The notes below the pieces were generated by a model. That model ran no database searches. It saw only the letters and a program-made list of their open reading frames with translations, and was not told the DNA's origin. From an uncultured Pelagibacteraceae bacterium (lineage in GTDB: Bacteria > Pseudomonadota > Alphaproteobacteria > Pelagibacterales > Pelagibacteraceae), in NCBI GenBank assembly GCA_902599625.1, contig CACKGF010000002.1, positions 271,406 through 335,405 of the forward strand: DNA of 64,000 nucleotides, in the 5' to 3' direction. Positions 45,547 to 54,051 of this stretch are shown piece after piece. Positions within the stretch are counted from its first letter, which is position 1, and every line of letters starts with the position of its first letter. The translations under genes were made by a program, and so were the position numbers.

Positions 45547-45573
45547 TATTTAATTAAATTCTTCAATTGTAAA

Positions 45574-46314
45574 TTATTTTTTTTCAGGCTGACCTTTTTT
45601 TGGGTCCTCTTTTTTATCAGCTTCCTTTTTCTCACCCTCAGCCCCTTTAGCATCTTTTGCATCACCAGTTTCTGTAGCTCCTTCACCAGTTGCAGCAGCT
45701 GCTTCCGCACCTTCTGCTCCTTCTTCTGTCTCTGCTGGTTTTTCTGGTTCTTTAATAACTGTTGGTGCTGCCACAGTTGCGATCACAAAGTCTCTACCAC
45801 GAATAGTTGGTTCAACATTTTCAGGAAGTTTAATTGAAGAGATTTTAAAAGAATGTCCTATATCAACTCCATCTAAATCAACAACCAGTTCACTTGGAAT
45901 ATTTTCAGATGGACATTTAAGCTCAACTTTTCTACGAACTATATTTAATACACCACCTCTTTTCAAACCAGGAGATTTTTCTGTGTTAATAAAGTTTACC
46001 GGTATTTCAATTATGACGCTTGAACCTTTTACGATTCTTAAAAAGTCAATATGGATTGGATCATCAGTTAATATATCGTAAGAAATTTCTTTAGGTAAAA
46101 CATTTTCATCTTTGCCATCAATTTTTAAATTTAATATACTTGATAAAAAGTTCTCTTTCTCAATAAGATTTTTCAATAATTTTTTTGAAATAGATATTTT
46201 TTGAGTTTCAGATTTTCCACCATAGACTATGCCAGGAACATTACCTTCTGATCTTAGTTTATTTACTTCACCAGAAGTTTTAGTATTTCTTAAACTTGCA
46301 TCAATCGTATTCAT
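45574..46314 (-). CDS. rplY: 50S ribosomal protein L25 (Ctc form) with acidic repetitive tail
   Basis: A 246-residue long-form L25 that binds 5S rRNA. The L25 domain (about residues 1-90, with RSEGNVPGIVYGG) and the TL5/CTC C-terminal beta domain (about 95-185) are seen, followed by a low-complexity tail of some 55 residues rich in Ala, Glu, Gly and Lys. The tail's Ala/Gly codons raise G+C locally above the neighbours. Such tails are common and variable in alphaproteobacterial L25. Lies between prs and pth. Confidence 0.93.
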   Translation of the reverse strand: MNTIDASLRNTKTSGEVNKLRSEGNVPGIVYGGKSETQKISISKKLLKNLIEKENFLSSILNLKIDGKDENVLPKEISYDILTDDPIHIDFLRIVKGSSVIIEIPVNFINTEKSPGLKRGGVLNIVRRKVELKCPSENIPSELVVDLDGVDIGHSFKISSIKLPENVEPTIRGRDFVIATVAAPTVIKEPEKPAETEEGAEGAEAAAATGEGATETGDAKDAKGAEGEKKEADKKEDPKKGQPEKK

Positions 46315-46359
46315 AGAGAAAAAGCGTTTTAACTCAAGTTACTTAATAAAACAAGTAAA

Positions 46360-47292
46360 TTATTTAAACAAAAATGAAACAGATGTAGAATTTGATATTC
46401 TTCTAATTGCTTCACCCATTAAGTTAGAAATTGACAAAATTTCAATATTTTTTGCGGATCTTACTTTATTCTCATTATTAATTGTGTCTGTAATAACAAG
46501 TTTTTTGATTGGAGAATTTTTAATAGCTTTCACAGCATCTCCACTTAAAACACCGTGAGTAATATAAACATAAACGTCTTTTGCACCTCTTTGTTTAAGA
46601 GCCTTAGCAGCATTTATAATTGTTCCACCAGAGTCAATTATGTCATCATTTATTATGCAAGTTTTTCCTTTTACATCTCCAATTACATTCATGACTTGAG
46701 ATTGACCAGGCCTTGGTCTTCTCTTGTCAATAATTGCAAGTCCAACATTTAAATTTCTTCCTAAAGCTCTTGTTCGCTCAACTCCTCCGACGTCAGGCGC
46801 AACACAAATTATATTTTTACTTTTAATTTTTTTCTTAATATGTCTTGCAAACAACGGTGTTGTAAAAAGGTTATCTACCGGAATATCAAAAAAACCTTGA
46901 ATTTGACCAGCGTGCAAATCTACAGTAACAACTCTATCTGCTCCTGCTTTTGTAATTAAATTTGAAACTAGTTTTGCAGAAATAGAAGTTCTAGGAACGA
47001 CTTTTCTATCTTGTCTTGCGTAACCAAAATAAGGAATTACTGCTGTGATATTTTTAGCAGATGATCTTTTGAGAGCATCTATACAAAGCAACATTTCCAT
47101 TAAATTGTCATTAGCTGGAGAAGAAACTGACTGAATGAAAAAAATATTATTACCTCTTATATTTTCGTTAATCTCTACATAAATTTCACCGTCTTTAAAT
47201 TTTCTTATATTAGAATTTACAAGTTTTTCTTTTAAATATTTTGCAATTTTTGAACTGAGATTTTTGTTGCTGTTTCCTGTGAGAAGTTTCAT
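46360..47292 (-). CDS. prs: Ribose-phosphate pyrophosphokinase (PRPP synthetase)
   Basis: A 310-residue class I PRPP synthetase providing PRPP for purines, pyrimidines, His, Trp and NAD. Conserved stretches: [10 protein letters not shown] near 37, [10 protein letters not shown] near 95, [21 protein letters not shown] near 127 and the PRPP loop [14 protein letters not shown] near 210. Followed by rplY after 45 bp. Feeds purD, also in this window. Confidence 0.95.
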   Translation of the reverse strand: MKLLTGNSNKNLSSKIAKYLKEKLVNSNIRKFKDGEIYVEINENIRGNNIFFIQSVSSPANDNLMEMLLCIDALKRSSAKNITAVIPYFGYARQDRKVVPRTSISAKLVSNLITKAGADRVVTVDLHAGQIQGFFDIPVDNLFTTPLFARHIKKKIKSKNIICVAPDVGGVERTRALGRNLNVGLAIIDKRRPRPGQSQVMNVIGDVKGKTCIINDDIIDSGGTIINAAKALKQRGAKDVYVYITHGVLSGDAVKAIKNSPIKKLVITDTINNENKVRSAKNIEILSISNLMGEAIRRISNSTSVSFLFK

Positions 47293-47306
47293 TTTTTAGA
47301 AAAAAG

Positions 47307-48062
47307 TTATTTAAGCATAATTATAGATATATTTCTACCATAATCATTCTCTTTATTTTTTAAAGCTCTCCTTGCACTAAAGAATTCAGTCCTATTTTTG
47401 AAAGTATCTTTGTTAATTATATCAATATTATTAATCTTTAATGATCTTAGTTGAGATTTGATAAATTCTTTTAAATTAAAAAAAATTCTACTTTTTTTAA
47501 AGTAAAAAAATTTACGATTTCGACTATTAAGGTTTAAAAATTTTTTCATAAAATTTCTCTTTACCTCATAGTTATCCCTAAATATTGATGGACCTATGAC
47601 TGCAGATATATTTTGGTTTTCAGAGCCTTTTTTAATCATAAATTTTATACACTTTTTTAGAATATTTTTAAAAGCGCCCTTCCAGCCAACATGTATAGCT
47701 GCAATCATTGGCAATTTTTTGTCATAAATAAGAACTGGAGCACAATCAGCAGTTAAAATACCTAAAGCTAAATTTTTCTTTGTTGTAATCAAGCCATCTC
47801 CGACAAGTTTTTTTGTGGGTCTTTTCAAAATAAAGTGACATTTGTTACTATGTGTTTGTTTAAGCAATATTAGGTTTTTTGGAGAAACGTTAAACTTTTT
47901 TGAAACAATTTTTATATTTTTTTTAACATTAGAAATTTTATCATTAGAACCAGGACCACAATTTAAGGCACTATAAATTCCATTTGATACTCCTCCTTTT
48001 TTTCCAAAAAAACCATGTGAAATATTTTTAATCTTTACTAATTTTTTAGATTTTAATGTCAT
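47307..48062 (-). CDS. pgeF: Purine nucleoside phosphorylase / polyphenol oxidase family protein (YfiH/PgeF)
   Basis: A 251-residue DUF152 protein with the family's metal-binding residues: LLKQTHSNKCH near 63, GILTADCAPVLIYD near 97 and AIHVGWKGAFKNIL near 117. Family members were first described as laccase-like, and later as purine nucleoside phosphorylases or editors of peptidoglycan precursors; the role here is not fixed by sequence. Overlaps midA by 17 bp, in the conserved lgt-midA-pgeF order. Confidence 0.88.
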   Translation of the reverse strand: MTLKSKKLVKIKNISHGFFGKKGGVSNGIYSALNCGPGSNDKISNVKKNIKIVSKKFNVSPKNLILLKQTHSNKCHFILKRPTKKLVGDGLITTKKNLALGILTADCAPVLIYDKKLPMIAAIHVGWKGAFKNILKKCIKFMIKKGSENQNISAVIGPSIFRDNYEVKRNFMKKFLNLNSRNRKFFYFKKSRIFFNLKEFIKSQLRSLKINNIDIINKDTFKNRTEFFSARRALKNKENDYGRNISIIMLK

Positions 48063-49095
48063 TAAATCCTGTCTTAAAACTGTTATCCTTCGTAGTTACA
48101 AACATTACTTTAAACAATTCACCCATCTCGTCTTTGTGAGTTAGCCTTCTTATTCTTGTGTAAAGATCTGTTTTTTTTTGGAAACTCATTTTTTTCGATA
48201 ATATTTCAGCTCTCAAATCTATTCCCATGTTTTTTAAAAAACTTCCTTGATTAGTAATACCACCAACTTTTAATCCATTTAAATTAACAATTTGTCTTAT
48301 AAAGTTAAAATTTATATGATGAGTTATATCAATGTTTTGGTAGTCATCAAAAATATTTACCTTTTTATGATTTTTAATCCCTTGTAAACTATCGTACATT
48401 TTTTTGTCAGAGGTACCATAATCAATTAATAAAATACCTCCCGCAGAAAATTTGATTTTTTTACAAATACTTTTTAGATATTTGACCATTAAAGGTGAAA
48501 ATTCTATAAAATTTTGATTTTCGTCGATCCCTTGATTAAAAATTTTCTCCATCTTTTTTTTAGTAACTTTTTTCTTCTCAAGAGAGAATTTTCCACTTTT
48601 ATTTAATAATACAAAATTTTCATACCAATCTTCATTTATTTTAATAAACTGCTTTATTGGCAGAGCATCAAAAAATTCGTTGGCCAAAAATATAGTTGGA
48701 GAATTGGGTAGTTTATCAAAATTATCCAACCACTTAACATTTTTTGAAAATTTTTTTTTTTGTAATTTTTTAAGAGATATGCTTTTTTCAAAAATAAAAA
48801 ATTTGAATTTATCCTTTACAGTTTCTAATTTATTCAACGTATTAATTAAGACTTCTATGAGCTCCCCATTTCCTGCACCCAATTCTACTAAATTGATTTT
48901 TTCTGGTTTATTTAAATTTTCCCAAAATGATACAACCCAAATAGCAATCATTTCAGAAAAAAGTTTTGAAATTCCTGGCGATGTAATAAAATCTCCTTTT
49001 CGACCAAATTCAATTTTTCTTTGATAATAACCTTTATTTTTTTCATAAAGAGATTTATCAATAAAATCATCTAGTGATTGAGCCTTAGTGATCAT
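48046..49095 (-). CDS. SAM-dependent methyltransferase, MidA/NDUFAF7 family
   Basis: A 349-residue DUF185 protein. The conserved start (SLDDFIDKSLYEKNKGYYQRK), DFITSPGISKLFSEM near 37-51, the SAM loop VELGAGNGELI near 68 and FLANEFFDALPIKQF near 137 define the family. The mitochondrial homologue NDUFAF7 methylates an arginine of complex I subunit NDUFS2; a similar role in bacterial complex I is plausible but unproven. Overlaps lgt by 4 bp and pgeF by 17 bp. Confidence 0.87.
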   Translation of the reverse strand: MITKAQSLDDFIDKSLYEKNKGYYQRKIEFGRKGDFITSPGISKLFSEMIAIWVVSFWENLNKPEKINLVELGAGNGELIEVLINTLNKLETVKDKFKFFIFEKSISLKKLQKKKFSKNVKWLDNFDKLPNSPTIFLANEFFDALPIKQFIKINEDWYENFVLLNKSGKFSLEKKKVTKKKMEKIFNQGIDENQNFIEFSPLMVKYLKSICKKIKFSAGGILLIDYGTSDKKMYDSLQGIKNHKKVNIFDDYQNIDITHHINFNFIRQIVNLNGLKVGGITNQGSFLKNMGIDLRAEILSKKMSFQKKTDLYTRIRRLTHKDEMGELFKVMFVTTKDNSFKTGFNDIKI

Positions 49096-49856
49096 TTTTT
49101 TACTAGTTTAAAAATTATTACTCCAGAAATAAAAAATGTAATTGATAACATTTGCCCATATGTAAAAATATTCATTAAGATACCTAGATGAGCATCTGGT
49201 TCCCTTGTAAATTCAATTAAGAATCTAAAAAGAGAATAAAAAATTAAAAAAAGTGACGATATTACTCCAGGAACTTCTGAAAATTTTTTCCAAAGGAAAT
49301 TTAGAATTATGAACAAAACAATACCTTCAAAAAAACTTTCGTATAATTGCGAAGGATGTCTAAAAAGATTATCTACCTTATTAAAATTAACTGAAAAAAT
49401 AAAATCAGTTTCTCTGCCGTAAAGTTCAGAATTTATAAAATTTGCTACCCTACCTAAAAAAATTCCTATAGGTGCTGCAAGGGACACCAAATCTGTATAT
49501 CTAAAAAAATTTAAATTATATTTTTGAGTAAATATATAAGTGGCTAAGCAAACACCCAGCAAGCCACCATGGAAAGACATACCACCTTGCCAAATAAAAA
49601 ATATTTCAAAAGGATGACTTAAATAATAAAAAAAATTGTAAAAAATTACGTAGCCTAGCCTTCCGCCAATAATTACTCCTAAAATTAGATAAGTGATAAA
49701 ATCGTCGACTAAAGTTTTTTCCCTTAAATCTTTTGTTAAGAAATTTTTGATATAAAACCAACCTATTAAAAAACCAAAAATATATGCTAATGAATACCAC
49801 CTTATTTGAAAGGATAAAAATTCAAATGCGACAGGATCTAGGTTATTTACAAACAT
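49092..49856 (-). CDS. lgt: Prolipoprotein diacylglyceryl transferase
   Basis: A 254-residue, seven-helix membrane enzyme that attaches diacylglycerol to the lipobox cysteine of prelipoproteins. The signature GRVANFINSELYGR near residues 135-148, WQGGMSFHGGLLGV near 89-102 with the essential His, and RHPSQLYESFFEG near 166 are seen. First gene of the leftward set from lgt to ychF, with 44 bp to the divergent ubiK. Confidence 0.95.
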   Translation of the reverse strand: MFVNNLDPVAFEFLSFQIRWYSLAYIFGFLIGWFYIKNFLTKDLREKTLVDDFITYLILGVIIGGRLGYVIFYNFFYYLSHPFEIFFIWQGGMSFHGGLLGVCLATYIFTQKYNLNFFRYTDLVSLAAPIGIFLGRVANFINSELYGRETDFIFSVNFNKVDNLFRHPSQLYESFFEGIVLFIILNFLWKKFSEVPGVISSLFLIFYSLFRFLIEFTREPDAHLGILMNIFTYGQMLSITFFISGVIIFKLVKK

Positions 49857-49900
49857 TATAAAAATGAAATATAAGATATACTATCGTAAAAAAAAAAAAT

Positions 49901-50143
49901 ATGTCAAAGTCTAAATTTATCATTGAAAAATTTGCAAAATTATTTGAACAAGGAATTATATCTTATAAAGATTTAAGCGAAGAAATCGTTAATATTGTAA
50001 AATCTCAAAGGGACGAGATTGTTTTAAGGATGAAGATTTCTACCAAAGAGGAGACTGAGGTATTAAAGAAACGAATAGAAAAATTAGAAAAGGAAATCAA
50101 AACTTTAAAGTCAAAAAAAATTAAAAAGGTAAAGAGATCTTAA
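49901..50143 (+). CDS. ubiK: UbiK-like accessory factor (BMFP family)
   Basis: An 80-residue helical protein: a first amphipathic helix with the FAKLFEQGIISYKDLSEEI pattern and a C-terminal coiled coil (about residues 49-75) rich in Lys and Glu, matching the BMFP/DUF526 family. UbiK assists ubiquinone synthesis in proteobacteria as a small trimer binding UbiJ and lipids. Lone plus-strand gene; its end overlaps the convergent histidine kinase by 23 bp. Preceded by a run of 12 A. Confidence 0.75.
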   Translation: MSKSKFIIEKFAKLFEQGIISYKDLSEEIVNIVKSQRDEIVLRMKISTKEETEVLKKRIEKLEKEIKTLKSKKIKKVKRS

Positions 50144-51434
50144 CCCTTAATCCACCAAGACTAGATTTATCCAATGTAATACTACCCCCGTGGGATCTCA
50201 CCACATCTGATGAGATTGATAGACCCAAGCCAACACTAGACTTAGAATCACCTCTTCCCTTATTAATTTTGTAAAATGGTTTAAAAACATTTTCATATTC
50301 ACTCTCAGCTATTCCAGGACCGTCATCATCAACAGTAATTACCAAGCTTTTATGAATCTTTTTTAAATTTACTAAAACTTTATTTGAGTATTTAAGGGAG
50401 TTATTAATTAAGTTATCTATACATCTATTTATTAAACTTTTTCTTCCATTAAACAAAATTTTTTGCTCTATATTTGAGGTAATATTATTATTCTCATATT
50501 TCATAATTGAATGATTTAGTAATTTTGAAATATCAAAAAGTTCAGTTTTTTCCGATGATGTAGAGCTAGTAAATTGAAGGTATTCATTTAACATTTTTTC
50601 CATATCCTCAACATCTTCAGATAATTTACGTGAAATCTTTTCGTCTTTAATTAGAGCTAGTTGAAGTTTAATTCTAGTGAGTGGAGTTCTCAAGTCATGG
50701 CTTATACCTGAAAGCATTTCAGATCTTTGGTTTAAGTGTCTCAATATTCTCTTTCTCATTCTCTCAAACTCAAAACCAGCTTGTCTTATCTCCAGAGCAC
50801 CCGAAGGTCTAAACTCCTCAACATCTTCACCTCTGCCAAATTTTTCTGATGCTTTTGCTAAATTAATTATTGGGCGAGTTTGATTTTTTAAGAAGATTAA
50901 AGCGATTGTAATTAACAAAAATGCTGGGAATGTTATCCATAACGCAAATAATCTGGCTGATGTATTAGTGACTCTATTCTTTGGAATTAAAAATTCAAAA
51001 TAACCATTAAGATATTCAATCTTCAACTCAATTAATTCTTTATATGTAGTTGTATCAAACCAATAATTTTTAAATTTATTTTTCAATTCTCTTCTCAGAG
51101 TTCTATCCATGGGACTAAACCATCTTTCCATATCTGTTTCTGGAATATCCCCAAATGTCTGAAACTTCACATTAAAATTATGATGTTCTTTAAATAGTTT
51201 AATCAAATTATCTTTTTCATATTCCTCATTTTCGTATGCATCTATAAAAAATTTAATTTCACCTACTAAAGCCCTGGTCATTCCTTTATTAGTTTTAATC
51301 CAAAGGCTATCAAAAAAAACAATCGATATAATAATTTGTAATATTATTATTGGTGTAGCTACAATTAGTAATGCTCTATAAAAAAGTCTTTTTGGAAGTA
51401 ACTTTTTGATATAACTACTCAACCCAGAGAACAT
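50121..51434 (-). CDS. Sensor histidine kinase (EnvZ-like)
   Basis: About 437 residues from the ATG at 51434, which has AGAGG eight bases upstream; the frame is open to 51488 but that start would lie deep in the regulator. Two membrane helices (about residues 19-42 and 168-190) bound a periplasmic sensor of about 125 residues, then HAMP, the H-box LSGISHDLRTPLTRIKLQL with phospho-His, N-box NLINNSLKYS, and G boxes DDGPGIAES and SSVGLGLSIS. It belongs to the EnvZ/PetS-type kinases. Overlaps the regulator gene by 20 bp. Signal unknown. Confidence 0.9.
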   Translation of the reverse strand: MFSGLSSYIKKLLPKRLFYRALLIVATPIIILQIIISIVFFDSLWIKTNKGMTRALVGEIKFFIDAYENEEYEKDNLIKLFKEHHNFNVKFQTFGDIPETDMERWFSPMDRTLRRELKNKFKNYWFDTTTYKELIELKIEYLNGYFEFLIPKNRVTNTSARLFALWITFPAFLLITIALIFLKNQTRPIINLAKASEKFGRGEDVEEFRPSGALEIRQAGFEFERMRKRILRHLNQRSEMLSGISHDLRTPLTRIKLQLALIKDEKISRKLSEDVEDMEKMLNEYLQFTSSTSSEKTELFDISKLLNHSIMKYENNNITSNIEQKILFNGRKSLINRCIDNLINNSLKYSNKVLVNLKKIHKSLVITVDDDGPGIAESEYENVFKPFYKINKGRGDSKSSVGLGLSISSDVVRSHGGSITLDKSSLGGLRVKISLPF

Positions 51435-52092
51435 AGCCCGAACCTCTAATTGTTTGTAAGTATTTTGGATTTTTTGGATTTGTCTCAATTTTTTTTCTTA
51501 GCCTAGTAATAATTACATCAATTGATCTTTCTTTATCGATTTTAATTAAATTACCAATATCAATTCTTGAAAATACTTTACCAGGATTATTTATCATTTT
51601 TTCTAAAATAGTTTTTTCAGTATTGTTAATTTTAAAATTACTATTTTGATTGGTAATCATCAACTTATTTAAATCTATTTTAATTGAGCCGAATTCAAGG
51701 ACGTGTTTCAGATTAACTTTTTTGGTTTTTTTTAAGATATTATTAATCCTTAATAAAAGCTCCTTAGGCTCAAAAGGTTTGGGCAAATAATCATCTGCAC
51801 CTGTTTCTAACCCTTCAACTCTTTCACTCGCTTCTCCTTTAGCTGTGAGCAAAATGATTGGTGCGTTTAATTTATTTTTATTTTCAGAAATAAATTCTAA
51901 CCCACTTTTACCAGGCATCATTATATCCAAGACTAAAAGATCAAATTTTATTATTGAAATCTTTTCTTTTGCTTCCAATGCATTTGAAGCAGTATTTACT
52001 AGATACCCGTTTTCATTTAAAAATTGTTTAAGTAATGATCTTATCCCCTCGTCGTCATCTACTACTAAAATATGTGATTTAAAATTTTCCAT
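51415..52092 (-). CDS. OmpR-family response regulator
   Basis: A 225-residue regulator: receiver domain with acidic pocket VVDDDEG (residues 10-16), phospho-acceptor Asp in LLVLDIMMPGKSG near 56, TAKG near 85 and the KPFEP lysine near 108, followed by a winged-helix DNA-binding domain ending in TIRGSGYVLW. Partner of the kinase just downstream and overlapped by the MarR gene upstream (14 bp). The MarR-regulator arrangement recalls petP-petR of Rhodobacter; direct equivalence is inference. Confidence 0.93.
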   Translation of the reverse strand: MENFKSHILVVDDDEGIRSLLKQFLNENGYLVNTASNALEAKEKISIIKFDLLVLDIMMPGKSGLEFISENKNKLNAPIILLTAKGEASERVEGLETGADDYLPKPFEPKELLLRINNILKKTKKVNLKHVLEFGSIKIDLNKLMITNQNSNFKINNTEKTILEKMINNPGKVFSRIDIGNLIKIDKERSIDVIITRLRKKIETNPKNPKYLQTIRGSGYVLWVE

Positions 52093-52522
52093 CGATTATT
52101 CTTTTTAAAACTATTTCAAAATTTATCACTTCTTTCGAACTTGAGTTAAGTAATGCTTTATAAATCCTTTTTTTTTGGGATAAAAAAATTTCATCAAATA
52201 TTTTCTTACCTTTATCATTTAAAAAAATATGTTTTACTCTTGTGTCCTTAGTATCCTTTTTAAATTCTAGATAATTTAATTTTTTTAAATCATTTATAAC
52301 TCTATTTAAACTTTGTTTTGTTACGTTTAGTTTGTTAAGTAATTGAGTAATAGTTATCCCATCATAAAATGATATCAAATGCATAGCTTTATGATGAGCA
52401 GTTCCTAAATTGTATTTTTTAAGTACTTTTTTGGAATCGTTAAATGTTTCCCTGTAACCAACAAAGATTTTTTCAATAAAACCTTTTAATTGTTCATCTT
52501 TTAGGTAAAGAAGATTTTTCAT
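52079..52522 (-). CDS. MarR-family transcriptional regulator (PetP-like)
   Basis: A 147-residue winged-helix protein with the MarR core: GTAHHKAMHLISFYDGITITQLLNKLNVTKQ, then SLNRVINDLKKLNYLEFKKDTKDTRVKHIFLNDKG wing. It probably binds DNA as a dimer. In several alphaproteobacteria a MarR protein (PetP) is translationally coupled to an OmpR-type regulator (PetR); here the same order is extended by the histidine kinase. First gene of the cassette, divergent from ilvE. Confidence 0.85.
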   Translation of the reverse strand: MKNLLYLKDEQLKGFIEKIFVGYRETFNDSKKVLKKYNLGTAHHKAMHLISFYDGITITQLLNKLNVTKQSLNRVINDLKKLNYLEFKKDTKDTRVKHIFLNDKGKKIFDEIFLSQKKRIYKALLNSSSKEVINFEIVLKRIIDGKF

Positions 52523-52537
52523 AATTGGTAAGTTATA

Positions 52538-52573
52538 TTGACATATTATATATAGGAATATATTTTTTATAAA
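52538..52573. promoter_or_regulatory. Overlapping divergent promoters of ilvE and the marR cassette
   Basis: Plus strand: TTGACA (52538-52543), 17 bp, TATTTT (52561-52566), 21 bp before ilvE. Minus strand: TTTATA (52573-52568), 17 bp, TATAAT (52550-52545), 22 bp before marR. The two occupy the same DNA on opposite faces. The ilvE -35 is a perfect consensus, the marR -10 is a perfect consensus; the partner boxes are weaker. Confidence 0.45.
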
Positions 52574-52587
52574 TAAATCTTTTTAAT

Positions 52588-53469
52588 ATGATTCCTTACG
52601 ATAAAAGAGACGGTAAAATATGGTACAATTCAGACTTAGTTGATTGGTCTGATGTAAAGCTACATGTTTTAAGTCATGGTTTACATTATGGAAGTTGTGT
52701 ATTTGAAGGTGAAAGAGTTTACGACGGAAATATTTTTAAACTTGAGGAACATACTTCAAGATTCTTTTATTCAGCAAAAAGAATGGGTTTTGAAATTCCT
52801 TATTCTGAGAGCGACATAAATATTGCAACAAAAAAAATTGTATCAGCTCAAAATGTAAAAAATGGCTATGTAAGACCTGTAGCTTGGAGAGGAAGTGAGA
52901 TGATGGCAATCTCGGCTCAACAAACAAAAATTCATGTGGCCATTGCAACTTGGGAGTGGGGATCTTATTTTGATCCTAAACTTAAAACTGAAGGTATTAA
53001 GTTAAATATATCAAATTGGAGAAGACCTTCTCCTGACTCAATACCATGGGATACAAAAGCTTCAGGACTTTACATGATTTGCACTTTGTCAAAACACGAG
53101 GCAGAGAGACAAGGCTATACAGATTCTCTAATGTTAGATCACGAGGGAAATGTTGCAGAAGCAACTGGTGCAAATATTTTTTTCAAGGATACTAAAGGGG
53201 ATCTACATACTCCAGTACCAGATTCATTCTTAGATGGAATTACCAGAAGAACTGTGATTGAAATTGCAAAATCTAAAAATATCAAAGTTATTGAGAGAAA
53301 AATCTCAACCAACGAATTAAAAGATTTCGTTGGGTGCTTCTTAACAGGTACTGCAGCCGAGGTAACACCTGTTTCGAAAATATCAAATTATTCTTTTAAA
53401 GTTTGCAAAACAATAATGGATTTATCAGATAGTTATCAATCTTTCGTTAGAAAAAAAATTGCAGCTTAA
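52588..53469 (+). CDS. ilvE: Branched-chain amino acid aminotransferase
   Basis: A 293-residue fold-type IV PLP aminotransferase acting in the last step of Leu, Ile and Val synthesis. LSHGLHYGSCVFEGERVY (residues 29-46), the PLP-lysine segment PWDTKASGLYM near 153-163, GNVAEATGANIFF near 188 and DGITRRTVIEIA near 215 match IlvE. Divergent from the marR cassette across 65 bp. Its stop touches the convergent pgsA stop with no gap. Confidence 0.93.
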   Translation: MIPYDKRDGKIWYNSDLVDWSDVKLHVLSHGLHYGSCVFEGERVYDGNIFKLEEHTSRFFYSAKRMGFEIPYSESDINIATKKIVSAQNVKNGYVRPVAWRGSEMMAISAQQTKIHVAIATWEWGSYFDPKLKTEGIKLNISNWRRPSPDSIPWDTKASGLYMICTLSKHEAERQGYTDSLMLDHEGNVAEATGANIFFKDTKGDLHTPVPDSFLDGITRRTVIEIAKSKNIKVIERKISTNELKDFVGCFLTGTAAEVTPVSKISNYSFKVCKTIMDLSDSYQSFVRKKIAA

Positions 53470-54051
53470 TTATTTGTTGTCTTCTGATATTGCATGATCA
53501 ATGCCTTTTCTCAGATAATCGTAAGCTGTATACAAGGTGATAAAAGCTGAAAGCCATAACAATATAATACCAATAGTTTGCGCGTTGTAGTCTTGAAAAT
53601 TAATTATTTTATTTCCAGTTTCACCAGTTAAAAGTAATGATATTGAAAACATCTGTAAGAAAGTTTTTAATTTAGCTAATCCTGATACTGGCAAATTCAC
53701 TTGTCCTTTTGCTAAAAATTCTCTCAGGCCTGAAATTAAAATTTCACGAGTTAAAATGATTATTGCTGCAATTACCTCATAATTTTTTATTGTTCCATCC
53801 ATTACGAGTAAAATAAGCGCTGTTGCTACAATAATTTTGTCTGCTATAGGATCCAAGAGTTCTCCAAGTTTAGATTCCTCTTTGTATAATCGTGCAAGTA
53901 GGCCATCCAAAAAATCAGTAAAAGATGCAATAACAAATAACGTAAATGGAATTATATCTCCGTAAAACCCAGGTAAGTAATATGTTAAAACAAAAACTGG
54001 GACTATTATAATTCGTCCAATCGTTAGGTAATTAGGAAATTTTATTTTCAT
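53470..54051 (-). CDS. pgsA: CDP-diacylglycerol-glycerol-3-phosphate 3-phosphatidyltransferase
   Basis: A 193-residue membrane enzyme for phosphatidylglycerol synthesis. The CDP-alcohol phosphotransferase signature D-G-x2-A-R-x8-G-x3-D-x3-D is intact at DGLLAR...[10 protein letters not shown] (about residues 49-71). Four to five hydrophobic segments. Overlaps uvrC by 4 bp; this uvrC-pgsA neighbourhood is widespread in proteobacteria. Confidence 0.93.
   Translation of the reverse strand: MKIKFPNYLTIGRIIIVPVFVLTYYLPGFYGDIIPFTLFVIASFTDFLDGLLARLYKEESKLGELLDPIADKIIVATALILLVMDGTIKNYEVIAAIIILTREILISGLREFLAKGQVNLPVSGLAKLKTFLQMFSISLLLTGETGNKIINFQDYNAQTIGIILLWLSAFITLYTAYDYLRKGIDHAISEDNK

Noticed and set aside
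46229..46558. 109-codon plus-strand frame spanning rplY start and prs end
   Set aside because: Mostly antisense to two firm genes and continues through the short gap by chance; no family pattern.
49888..49899. Run of 12 A before ubiK as a regulatory slippage tract
   Set aside because: Homopolymer runs of 8-11 A or T are frequent in this A+T-rich DNA; no paired feature supports a function.
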